57,110 bases of DNA from Solirubrobacter deserti (GTDB taxonomy: Bacteria; Actinomycetota; Thermoleophilia; Solirubrobacterales; Solirubrobacteraceae), in assembly GCF_027587175.1 (NCBI RefSeq), contig NZ_JAPCID010000040.1, positions 1 through 57,110 of the forward strand, read 5' to 3'. Under the pieces are notes generated by a model. The model was not told where the DNA came from, ran no database searches, and was given only the letters and a program-made list of their open reading frames with translations. The position numbers and the translations under genes were made by a program. Below are positions 30,922 to 38,817 of the stretch, piece by piece; positions within the stretch are counted from its first letter, which is position 1; every line of letters begins with the position of its first letter.

Positions 30922-33900
30922 TTGCCCCGGGTCCCCGTTCTCACCCTGCTGCTGTGCGTCGCGCTGTCGGCGCAGGCGCTGGCCTCGGGCGAGACGACCA
31001 GCCTCCAGGGCAACGCCGCGCACGACGGGTACGTCGACGATCCGGCGCTGCGACCGCCGCTCACCCGCGCGTGGACGCGAACGTTCGACGGTGAACCCGG
31101 CTTCCCGCTGGTCGCGGGCGGCCGCGTGTTCGTGATCGTCGAGGGGGCCGACACCGTCGGGACGCTGTATGCGCTCGATCGCGCGACCGGTCGCACGCTG
31201 TGGCGCCGCGCCGTGGCGGCGTCCGGGGTGCACCTCGCCTATGACGCGGGGCGGGTGTACGTGGTGTCGCGGTTCGGCGTCGCGCAGGCCATCGACGCCG
31301 CGACGGGCGCGTCGCTGTGGGCGTTCCGCACCAACGACGGGATCTTCAACCTCATCCCGGTGGCGACCGGCGGGCGCGTCTATCTGAACGCCGACGGCTA
31401 CTTCGACGCCCGCGACGGCGCCACCGGCGCCCGCATCTGGAGCGCGTACCTGTGGGCGAAGAACCTCCCGACCGTGGGCGGCGGGTACGCGATCCTCGGC
31501 GACGGCGTCCAGGAGTTCGCGTTCAGCGACGTCGACGGCGAGACGCAATGGATGAGCCGCGACGACGAGAACGCGCATGGGGACGCGGCGGCGCTGGCGA
31601 TCCACGCGGGCCGCGTCTGGTCGGACAAGGGCCACGTGCTGGACCTGGCCACCGGCGGAAAGCTGCGCGAGTTCCAGTCCTCGCAGCGACCGGCCTTCGC
31701 CGGCTCGCTGGCGATCCTCGCGGTCGGCGGCGCACTGGTCGCCGAGGACGCCACCAGCGGCGCGCGGCGCTGGACGCGGCCGCTCGAGGGCGGCGTCAAG
31801 AGCCCGCCGCTGATCGCGGGCACGACCGTGTTCGCCGTCTCGGGCAGCGATCACGTCGAGGCGCTGGACACCACGACCGGCGCGCCGCTCGGCCGCTACC
31901 CCGTGCCGGACGCGAGCGCGATCGGGCTCGGTGCGGGTGACGGGACGCTCGTCGTGCCCACGGCCGACGGCGTCGCGGCGTTCGCGGCCGGCCCGTCCGG
32001 CCCAGGGCTGCCCGAGGTCGCGCCGGCGCCCTTCACCCCCGATGCGCCCGGCGTGAGCGACGACGCGCGCGCCCACCGGCAGGACCCTGCGCACTCCGGC
32101 GCGCTGGCGGCGAACACGCCCGCGGCGCCGCTGCGCACCCGCTGGGCGCTCGAGCTCAACGAGCCCTCCGGCTCGCTGGTCGCCGACGGCAAGGTCTTCA
32201 CGATCGACACGCGCAGCTCCACGCACCGCCTGCTGGGCCTCGACGCCCGCGACGGGCGCGAGCTCTGGAGCGCACGCCTCCCAGAGTCCTTCCACAGCCA
32301 GCGCGACGCCGACACCGCCTACGACGCGGGCCGCGTGTTCGTGGTCGGCGGCGGGTACGTCCGCGCCTTCGACGCCGCCGCCGGGACGCTGCTGTGGGAG
32401 CGGCGTGGCTCGCGCGGGCCGATCGCGTTCGGCGGCGCGGTGTACGTCACGACCGACCGCGCGGTCATGGCACTGCGGCAGACCGACGGCGCGACGCTGT
32501 GGGAGGTCGCCGTCGAGCAGCCCGGCCCGCCGACGTCGGACGGCCGCACGCTGTGGGTGAGCGCGATGTGCGGGTGGCGCGGCTACGAGCTGGCGACGCG
32601 CAAGCTGATCGCGGCGGCCTCGGGCTGCGAGCCGGCGATCTCGCCGCGCACCGCGATGGGCGCGGGGGTCTTCGCGCACCCGGACGAGAGCGTCGTCGTG
32701 GACGCCGGCGACAACACGATCCGCGATCCGTTGGAGAGCCGCGGGACGCCCGCCTTCGCGCACGGGCTGCGCTTCTCGCTCAGCGCCGGCGCGCTCGACG
32801 CCTCGCCCGCGGCGGGCGGCCCGCTGCGCTGGCGGGTGATCGGCGACGGCGGGTTCGCCTCGCCGCCGCTCGTCGTCGGGCGACAGGTGTTCATCGCCTC
32901 CGACAGCGGGCGCCTGTTCAGCGTGGACGCCGACACCGGTGCCCGCGTGTGGACGTCGGCGCCCGGCGACGAGCCGCGCGCCGGCCAGGCACTCGCGGCC
33001 GGCGAAGGGCTCCTGCTCATGCCCTCGCGCAAGCGGCTGGTCGCGTACGAGAGCGCCGACGGCGCCGGCGGGCCGGACCGCGGCGCGCCGGACACGACGG
33101 TGGAGCCGCTGCCCTCACCGGTGCGTACCCGCGACCCGCTCGTCTCGTTCGGCGCCGACCGCGACGGCTTCTTCGAGTGCCGGCTCGACGACGGCACGTG
33201 GCTGCCGTGCACGGCTCCGCACCGGCTGATCGGGCTGGCCGACGGCGCGCACCGGCTGCTCGTGCGCGCGATCGACGCGCAGGCCACGGCCGACCCGACG
33301 CCCGCGCGGCTGCGTTTCACGGTCGACGGTCCGCCGGACACCTTCATCTACGGGGAGTTGGCGCAGCGTGGGCGCCCGTCGTTCGACCTCCACGCCGACG
33401 ACGAGCACGCGAGCTTCCAGTGCCGCGTGAACGGCGGCGCGTGGTTCGGGTGCGAGGACGGCTGGCTGTCGGGCTCCTTCGCCGATGGGCTGCACACCGT
33501 CGAGGCGCGGGCGGTCGACGCCGCCGGGCAGGTGGACCCGACGCCGGCCGCCTTCACCTGGCGCCAGGACTCGGCGGCGCCCACGGGGCTGACGATCGAC
33601 GGCCCGGCGGGGACCGTGCGCGTGTCGCAGCCCACCGCGTCCGGGCGAGCCGGGGACGACGGCCACGCGGTCGTGCGGGTGCAGTGGTACACGGCCGGCA
33701 GCTACGACAGCGGATACCCGCCGATGGAGACCGAGCAGGCCCGGATCGAGGACGGCCGCTGGGGGCTGAAGGCGCCGAAGCTGCATGACCGCGCGTACGT
33801 CGTCGAGGTCGCCCACCGAGACGACGCGGGCAACGAGACGGTCGCGGTCTCGCGCTTCACGGTGGACACCAGCGTGCCGGACGGCATCGTGCCCGAGACG

Positions 33901-35391
33901 ACGGTGACGCCCTCGTTGACCACGCCGGTCGCGGACCCCGACGTGCGCGTCGAGTGGTCCTCCGACTACCTGATGGCCGGCTTCGAGTGCCGGCTCGACG
34001 GCGCGGCCTGGGGCGCCTGCCCGGCGTGGGGGTCGATCGAGGCGGCCGACGGCCCGCACCGCTTCGAGGTCCGCGCCGTCCGGCACGGCGTCGTGGACCC
34101 GACGCCGGCCGTGTTCACCTGGACGTTCGACCGCGTGGCGCCGGTCGTGACCGTGAACGTGCCGGCGACCACGACCGACCCCACCCCGCAGCTGTCCGGC
34201 ACCGCCGAGCACTGGCCGGGCGCGACCGTGAACGTGAGCCACCTCGGCTCGGACGGCGGGTGGATGACCGTCACCGCGCCGGTCGCCCCGGACGGGACCT
34301 GGCAGGTCGACGCCGCGCCGATGCAGGACGGCGAGCGCACGGTGCGCGTGAGCCAGCGGGATCCCGCGGACAACCTGGGGTCCATCATCTCCGAGCCGTT
34401 CGTCGTCACCGCCTCCGCGCCCGTGACGATCATGGAGTGGACGCCTCCGGCCCTGGTCCAGGACGGACCGTCCTTCGTGTTCCGCTCGACCGCCGTGGGC
34501 GCGCGCTTCGAGTGCCGGGCGGACGCGGGTCCGTGGACCGCCTGTGCGTCCCCCTGGCGACCGCTGACCCCCACCGACGGGGAGCACACGGTCGCGATCC
34601 GCTCGATCGACGCGGCCGGGCACGTGGAGCCGCAGCCGGTCACGCACCGGTTCACCGTCGACGGGACGGCGCCGGAGGTGTCGATCGATACCCCCGCCGA
34701 CCGGGCGAGCCTCGACGGCGGGCTGCTCGCGGGCCGCGCGAGCGAGGCCGGACCGGTGGTCGTGACGGTGTATCCGTACCGCCGCTCCTATCCGGAGGTC
34801 GAGCCCGTGTTCGTCGCCACCGTGCTGCCCGGGGCGGGCGACCGCTGGGCCGTTCGTGTGCCGAAGCTGCCGGAGGGCCGGTACGAGGTCGAGGCCGGCC
34901 AGGGCGATGCCGCCGGCAACGCCGGGCACGCGCTGCTGCGCGACGTGTGGGTCGGGCCGGCGCCGCCGTCGCCCGAGCCGACGGTGTCGCCGCAGCCGAG
35001 CGTGTCCCCGCAGCCGAGCGTGTCGCCGCAGCCGAGCGCGTCGCCCGATCCGCCGCAGCCGAGCGTCACGCCCGACCCGACCGCGTCACCGCAGCCAACG
35101 GTCGCGCCGCGCTCCGGCGTCCCGCTCCCGCCCACGCCCCGGGCGGCACCCAGACCCGCCGCGCGCCCCGTGCACGCCTCACCGGGCGCGCTCGCCCGCG
35201 CCATCCGCGCGGCGCTCAGGACCGCTGCCCCGCTCCGGTTCACCTACCGCTCGACCCGTCGCGGCACGTTGACGATCGCGGTCGGCCGGCGGACCACCCG
35301 CATCGCCTTCAAACGCGCGGGATCCAGGACTTTCTCGATCCGCGCCAGCGGGGGCAGGAAAGCGGCCGTGCGGGTCCGATTCGCGCGTTAG
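30922..35391 (+). CDS. Giant secreted PQQ-like beta-propeller / Ig-like repeat protein
   Basis: About 1489 aa from the TTG at 30922; another TTG at 30901 adds seven residues but would overlap the TATCTT box at 30907-30912. Signal peptide PRVPVLTLLLCVALSAQALA. Two PQQ/BamB-like propellers follow (about 25-370 and 385-725) with many ALDxATGxxLW blades such as ALDRATGRTLW and SVDADTGARVW. Next come four copies of an Ig-like module with FxCRxDxGxWxxC and VRAxDxxGxxDPTPA (near 33150, 33400, 33980, 34500), interspersed with Big-type domains. A Pro/Ser stalk with VSPQPS repeats and a basic C-terminal domain end it. Probably cell-wall-associated or extracellular. No sortase signal or final TM helix seen. 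Confidence 0.8.
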   Translation: MPRVPVLTLLLCVALSAQALASGETTSLQGNAAHDGYVDDPALRPPLTRAWTRTFDGEPGFPLVAGGRVFVIVEGADTVGTLYALDRATGRTLWRRAVAASGVHLAYDAGRVYVVSRFGVAQAIDAATGASLWAFRTNDGIFNLIPVATGGRVYLNADGYFDARDGATGARIWSAYLWAKNLPTVGGGYAILGDGVQEFAFSDVDGETQWMSRDDENAHGDAAALAIHAGRVWSDKGHVLDLATGGKLREFQSSQRPAFAGSLAILAVGGALVAEDATSGARRWTRPLEGGVKSPPLIAGTTVFAVSGSDHVEALDTTTGAPLGRYPVPDASAIGLGAGDGTLVVPTADGVAAFAAGPSGPGLPEVAPAPFTPDAPGVSDDARAHRQDPAHSGALAANTPAAPLRTRWALELNEPSGSLVADGKVFTIDTRSSTHRLLGLDARDGRELWSARLPESFHSQRDADTAYDAGRVFVVGGGYVRAFDAAAGTLLWERRGSRGPIAFGGAVYVTTDRAVMALRQTDGATLWEVAVEQPGPPTSDGRTLWVSAMCGWRGYELATRKLIAAASGCEPAISPRTAMGAGVFAHPDESVVVDAGDNTIRDPLESRGTPAFAHGLRFSLSAGALDASPAAGGPLRWRVIGDGGFASPPLVVGRQVFIASDSGRLFSVDADTGARVWTSAPGDEPRAGQALAAGEGLLLMPSRKRLVAYESADGAGGPDRGAPDTTVEPLPSPVRTRDPLVSFGADRDGFFECRLDDGTWLPCTAPHRLIGLADGAHRLLVRAIDAQATADPTPARLRFTVDGPPDTFIYGELAQRGRPSFDLHADDEHASFQCRVNGGAWFGCEDGWLSGSFADGLHTVEARAVDAAGQVDPTPAAFTWRQDSAAPTGLTIDGPAGTVRVSQPTASGRAGDDGHAVVRVQWYTAGSYDSGYPPMETEQARIEDGRWGLKAPKLHDRAYVVEVAHRDDAGNETVAVSRFTVDTSVPDGIVPETTVTPSLTTPVADPDVRVEWSSDYLMAGFECRLDGAAWGACPAWGSIEAADGPHRFEVRAVRHGVVDPTPAVFTWTFDRVAPVVTVNVPATTTDPTPQLSGTAEHWPGATVNVSHLGSDGGWMTVTAPVAPDGTWQVDAAPMQDGERTVRVSQRDPADNLGSIISEPFVVTASAPVTIMEWTPPALVQDGPSFVFRSTAVGARFECRADAGPWTACASPWRPLTPTDGEHTVAIRSIDAAGHVEPQPVTHRFTVDGTAPEVSIDTPADRASLDGGLLAGRASEAGPVVVTVYPYRRSYPEVEPVFVATVLPGAGDRWAVRVPKLPEGRYEVEAGQGDAAGNAGHALLRDVWVGPAPPSPEPTVSPQPSVSPQPSVSPQPSASPDPPQPSVTPDPTASPQPTVAPRSGVPLPPTPRAAPRPAARPVHASPGALARAIRAALRTAAPLRFTYRSTRRGTLTIAVGRRTTRIAFKRAGSRTFSIRASGGRKAAVRVRFAR
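34984..35037 (+). repeat. 18-bp minisatellite encoding VSPQPS
   Basis: Three direct copies of an 18-bp unit begin at 34984, 35002 and 35020, with degenerate copies on to about 35103. They encode the Pro/Ser stalk of the propeller protein and could vary in number without frameshift. Confidence 0.8.
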
Positions 35392-35456
35392 CGGTTGTGT
35401 TGAACGGGTGAAACGTCACTCGACGCGGCGTCAGCAGCTGTTACCACATACAGGGC

Positions 35457-36227
35457 ATGCCGTACGTCGATCTTCACTGCCACATCCTGCCTGGCCTCGA
35501 CGATGGGGCCCGCACGCTCGCCGACGCCGTCCGCTACGCCCGCGTGCTGGACGCCGAGGACGTGCTCGACGTCGCCTGCACGTCGCACATCAAGCGCGCG
35601 CACTTCCCGGACATCGACATCCTCGAGCTGGAGGGGCGCCGCGCCGAGCTACAGGCGGCGATCCGCGCCGAGGGCCTGCAGGTCACGCTGCACCCGGGCG
35701 GAGAGCTCGCACACGAGGACGCGTTGGCGCTGCACGACCGCGAGCTGGAGCTGATCGCCCAGGGCCCGTCGCACGCGCAGTGGCTGCTGCTCGAGTGCCC
35801 GTTCGCGGGGCTCGACGACGACTTCGACGCAGCGGTGGACCGGCTCACGCGCCTCGGATACGGGCTGCTGCTCGCACACCCCGAGCGCGTCGTCGGCGGC
35901 GACCTCGAGCGCCTGGACCCGCACCTGGAGGCCGGCGCGCTGCTGCAGGTCAACGTCTCCAGCCTGCTCGGCGCCCACGGGCCGGCCGCGCAGCGCATCG
36001 GCGCGCGTCTGGTGCAGACCGGCCGCGCGTACTGCCTGGCGTCGGACACGCACCCGGGCACCCGCGAGGAGATCCTGCCGTTCGGCTCCGACGCGTTGCG
36101 CCGGCTCGGCGTCAGCGAGGTCCAGGCGTTCCGGCTCACGCAGTCCAACCCGCGCTTCCTGCTCCGTGAGGGCAACCCGCGCCTGGCGCTCCCGGAAACG
36201 GAGGAGCGCGCCAACCCTACGCGCTGA
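35457..36227 (+). CDS. CpsB/CapC-like PHP-domain phosphatase
   Basis: 256 aa. The PHP-fold start YVDLHCHILPGLDDGARTLA holds the HxH metal pair. Further metal ligands lie in CTSHIKRAH, LAHPERV and LASDTHPG. This is the manganese-dependent tyrosine phosphatase family (CpsB, YwqE) that dephosphorylates the bacterial tyrosine kinases controlling capsule chain length. No BY-kinase is in the window, although a polysaccharide operon begins 10 kb further on. The ATG at 35457 has no strong ribosome site. PucR-type regulator follows by 21 bp on the same strand. Confidence 0.85.
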   Translation: MPYVDLHCHILPGLDDGARTLADAVRYARVLDAEDVLDVACTSHIKRAHFPDIDILELEGRRAELQAAIRAEGLQVTLHPGGELAHEDALALHDRELELIAQGPSHAQWLLLECPFAGLDDDFDAAVDRLTRLGYGLLLAHPERVVGGDLERLDPHLEAGALLQVNVSSLLGAHGPAAQRIGARLVQTGRAYCLASDTHPGTREEILPFGSDALRRLGVSEVQAFRLTQSNPRFLLREGNPRLALPETEERANPTR

Positions 36228-36248
36228 CGGAGTAAGTTCGGTCCCTTC

Positions 36249-37364
36249 GTGGACCGAGGGCTTCAGGAGATCGTCGATTCGTTGTCCCTGAGCCTGGGTC
36301 GGCCCGTCCTGATCGACGACGCCGAGCTCAGGCCGCTGGCGTACAGCACCCAGTTCGGCGAGCTGGACGCCGTCCGCACCGCCAGCATCCTCGGCCGGCT
36401 GGCGCCCGACGAGGCCCGCGTCGCCCTCTTCGCCGAGGGCATCCGCACCGCCACGGCGCCCGTTCACATCCCCGCCCGCCCGGACATCGGCATGCGCGCG
36501 CGGGTGTGCATCCCGCTCGTCGGCGCCGGCCGCCGGCTCGGCTACCTGTGGCTGTTCGAGGACCCGCCCGTGACCGCGGAGGAGCTCCGGCAGGCGCGCG
36601 CCGCCGCCGCCGAGGCGGCCGCGCTGGTCGGCCCGGACGCCGACGCGCAGCTGGTGCGCCGTCGCCACGAACAGCAGCTCGTCACCGCGCTGCTCGGGGA
36701 TGACCCCGAGGCGGCCGCGCACGAGCTCGACGAGGCGCACTACCTGCCGCTGCGCCCCGTGCGCGTGTGGGTCGCGGCGCCGGCGGGCCCGGCGGGGGAG
36801 GAGTGGAGCGCGGAGGCGCTGGACCGGCTGCGCGCGCGGCTGGCGGCCAAGCAGGCGCTGTGCGCCGAGCTCGAGCAGCGGCTCGTGTGCCTGGCGGGGG
36901 AGCGCGGAAGCGCGGCGGTGCTGGAGGCGCTGGGAGCGCTCACCTCACCGCGGGCGCTGATCGGCCAGGGCGACGCGGTCGAGCACCTGCGCGACGCGGG
37001 CACGTCCTATCGCCGCGCGCTGGCGGCGCTGCGGGTCGCGGCCCATGAGGAGTCGGGGACCGCGAGCTGGGACGCGCTCGGCGTGGAGCGCGTGGTCACC
37101 GCGTTGCCGGACGCGGCGCTGGAGGATCTCCCTGAAGGGCTCCGGAAGCTGCTCGCCGGGGACCAGTCGCTCGTGCGGACGCTGGAGGCCTATCTCGATC
37201 ACGCGGGCGACGTCAAACGCACCGCCGCGGCGCTGTCCCTTCACCGCGGCGGCTTGTACTACCGCCTGCGCAGAATCGAGGACGTGGCCGGCGTGAACCT
37301 GCACGACGGCGAGGATCGGCTGCTCTGCCACCTCGCCCTGCGACTGGCCCGGCTCAGTAGCTAG
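36249..37364 (+). CDS. PucR/CdaR-type transcriptional regulator
   Basis: 371 aa from the GTG at 36249. The N-terminal GAF-like sensor region covers about residues 1-130 (IVDSLSLSLGRPVLIDDAEL). The C-terminal PucR helix-turn-helix reads TLEAYLDHAGDVKRTAAALS then LHRGGLYYRLRRIEDVAGVN. Family members activate catabolic or differentiation genes. TAAGTT at 36233-36238 lies 10 nt upstream and could be a separate -10 box just after the PHP gene's stop codon. Targets are unknown; the upstream PHP phosphatase gene is the only close co-directional neighbour. Confidence 0.87.
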   Translation: MDRGLQEIVDSLSLSLGRPVLIDDAELRPLAYSTQFGELDAVRTASILGRLAPDEARVALFAEGIRTATAPVHIPARPDIGMRARVCIPLVGAGRRLGYLWLFEDPPVTAEELRQARAAAAEAAALVGPDADAQLVRRRHEQQLVTALLGDDPEAAAHELDEAHYLPLRPVRVWVAAPAGPAGEEWSAEALDRLRARLAAKQALCAELEQRLVCLAGERGSAAVLEALGALTSPRALIGQGDAVEHLRDAGTSYRRALAALRVAAHEESGTASWDALGVERVVTALPDAALEDLPEGLRKLLAGDQSLVRTLEAYLDHAGDVKRTAAALSLHRGGLYYRLRRIEDVAGVNLHDGEDRLLCHLALRLARLSS

Positions 37365-37374
37365 GGCGGGCCCT

Positions 37375-37791
37375 CTACGCGAGCTGCAGACGCGGGAGCA
37401 GCTCGGCGAGCTGAGCGGAGACGCGGCGCAGCGCCTGCGCGGAAGACGTGACCTCGATCGGCGCACCGCGGTCCGCGACCTCCTGGACGGCGTGCGCGAC
37501 GGCGATCAGGCAGCTCTCCATGCCGGCGACGGCGACGCCGGCCTCCTGCAGCTGCCGCGGGTCGTCGGAGACGTCCTCGAGCTCGGAGACGAGCCACACG
37601 ACCTCCCCGGCGGCGACGCCGGCACCCACCGCGAGGCGGCAGATCTGGTCGACGACGGCGGCGGTGTGGCCGTGCGAGTCGGCGCGGGCGGCCTCCATGG
37701 CGGCGTCGAGGGCGAGGCGGTTGGACTGCTCGGCGAGGGCGATGATGGACGCGACGAGATGATCAGGGCGATTGGGCTTGAAGCGGGACAT
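37375..37791 (-). CDS. Minimal chemoreceptor-tip (MCP signalling hairpin) protein
   Basis: 138 aa, all helical. Residues about 13-52, IIALAEQSNRLALDAAMEAA then RADSHGHTAAVVDQICRLA, match the highly conserved hairpin tip of methyl-accepting chemotaxis proteins (IAxQTNLLALNAAIEAARA...GFAVVAxEVRxLA). No sensor domain, HAMP or membrane segment is present, and the return helix is short. A second helical half (LQEAGVAVAGMESCLIAVAH) may give a four-helix bundle. Start ATG at 37791; no clear ribosome site. It lies 45 bp downstream of the epimerase gene on the same strand. No che genes are in the window. Possibly a soluble CheW/CheA ligand or a relic. Confidence 0.65.
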   Translation of the reverse strand: MSRFKPNRPDHLVASIIALAEQSNRLALDAAMEAARADSHGHTAAVVDQICRLAVGAGVAAGEVVWLVSELEDVSDDPRQLQEAGVAVAGMESCLIAVAHAVQEVADRGAPIEVTSSAQALRRVSAQLAELLPRLQLA

Positions 37792-37836
37792 GGGGGACGT
37801 ATCGGGACGTCCCCTCAAGGCCCGGTTGGGCGAAGG

Positions 37837-38817
37837 TCAAGAAGCGGTCAAGCTCCGCACGGGCGCGAGCGCGGCCGGGCGCTCGCGCACCCAGTCGAGC
37901 TCGGCGGCGAGCCCGTCCTGCAGCGTCGTGCGCGCGGTGAAGCCCAGCTCGGCGTGCGCGCGGGAGGTGTCGGCGCCGGTGTCGGCGACATCACCCTCCT
38001 GGCGTTCGGCGTGGCGCACGTCGAGCGGGCGGCCCGCGATCCCCGCGAGCGTCTCGAGCGCGCGGTTGAGGCTCACGCTGCCGCCGCCGCCGATGTTGTA
38101 GACGCGGCCGGGCGGCGTGGCGGTGCTCCCGGCGGCGATGGTGGCGGCGACGATGTCGCCGACGTAGGTGAAGTCGCGCGACTGGGTGCCGTCGCCGAAG
38201 ATCTCGATCGGGCGGTTGCCGACGATCGCCTCGCAGAAGCGCCGGAAGGCCATGTCGGGGCGCTGGCGCGGGCCGTAGACCGAGAAGTACCGCAGCGCGA
38301 CGGTGTTGACGTCCAGCTCCTCGCCGTAGAGCGCGGTCAGGTGCTCGGCGGCGAGCTTGGTCACGCCGTACGGGGAGAGCGGATGGGGCGTGACGTCCTC
38401 CGGCGTGGGGAGGGTGAGCGCGTCGCCGTACACCGACGACGAGGACGCGTACACGAAGCGCTTGCCGTCGAAGTCCACGAGCGCCTCGAGCAGGCGCTGG
38501 GTGGCGGCCACGTTGTGGTGCGTGTAGCGCTCGAAGCGCGAGCCCCAGCTGGAGCGCACGCCCGGCTCGCCGGCGAGGTGGTAGACGACGTCGCAGCCGT
38601 CGATCAGCGCGTGCGCGTCGAGCTCGACCAGGTCGCCGGTGACCAGCTCGAACGCGTCGTGGTCGGCGGCCTGCGCCAGGTTCGCCTGCTTGTCGGCGCG
38701 CGCGTAGTTGTCGTTGAAGCAGTCCACGCCGAGCACGGCGTGCCCGGCCTCCAGCAACGCGTCCGTGAGGTGCGAGCCGATGAACCCCGCGGCACCGGTG
38801 ACGAGCGCTCTAGCCAT
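37837..38817 (-). CDS. NAD-dependent nucleotide-sugar epimerase/dehydratase
   Basis: 326 aa extended SDR. Cofactor motif ALVTGAAGFIGSHLTDALLE, strand VVYHLAGEPGVRSSW, catalytic ASSSSVYGD and YGVTKLAAEHL (YxxxK), then ALRYFSVYGPRQRPDMAF. This set is that of UDP-glucose/UDP-glucuronate 4-epimerases and near relatives. It should provide a nucleotide sugar for the polysaccharide operon. The ATG at 38817 overlaps the ABC exporter gene by 8 bp, making it the last enzyme of the overlapping series. The nature of the sugar cannot be fixed by eye. Confidence 0.9.
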   Translation of the reverse strand: MARALVTGAAGFIGSHLTDALLEAGHAVLGVDCFNDNYARADKQANLAQAADHDAFELVTGDLVELDAHALIDGCDVVYHLAGEPGVRSSWGSRFERYTHHNVAATQRLLEALVDFDGKRFVYASSSSVYGDALTLPTPEDVTPHPLSPYGVTKLAAEHLTALYGEELDVNTVALRYFSVYGPRQRPDMAFRRFCEAIVGNRPIEIFGDGTQSRDFTYVGDIVAATIAAGSTATPPGRVYNIGGGGSVSLNRALETLAGIAGRPLDVRHAERQEGDVADTGADTSRAHAELGFTARTTLQDGLAAELDWVRERPAALAPVRSLTAS

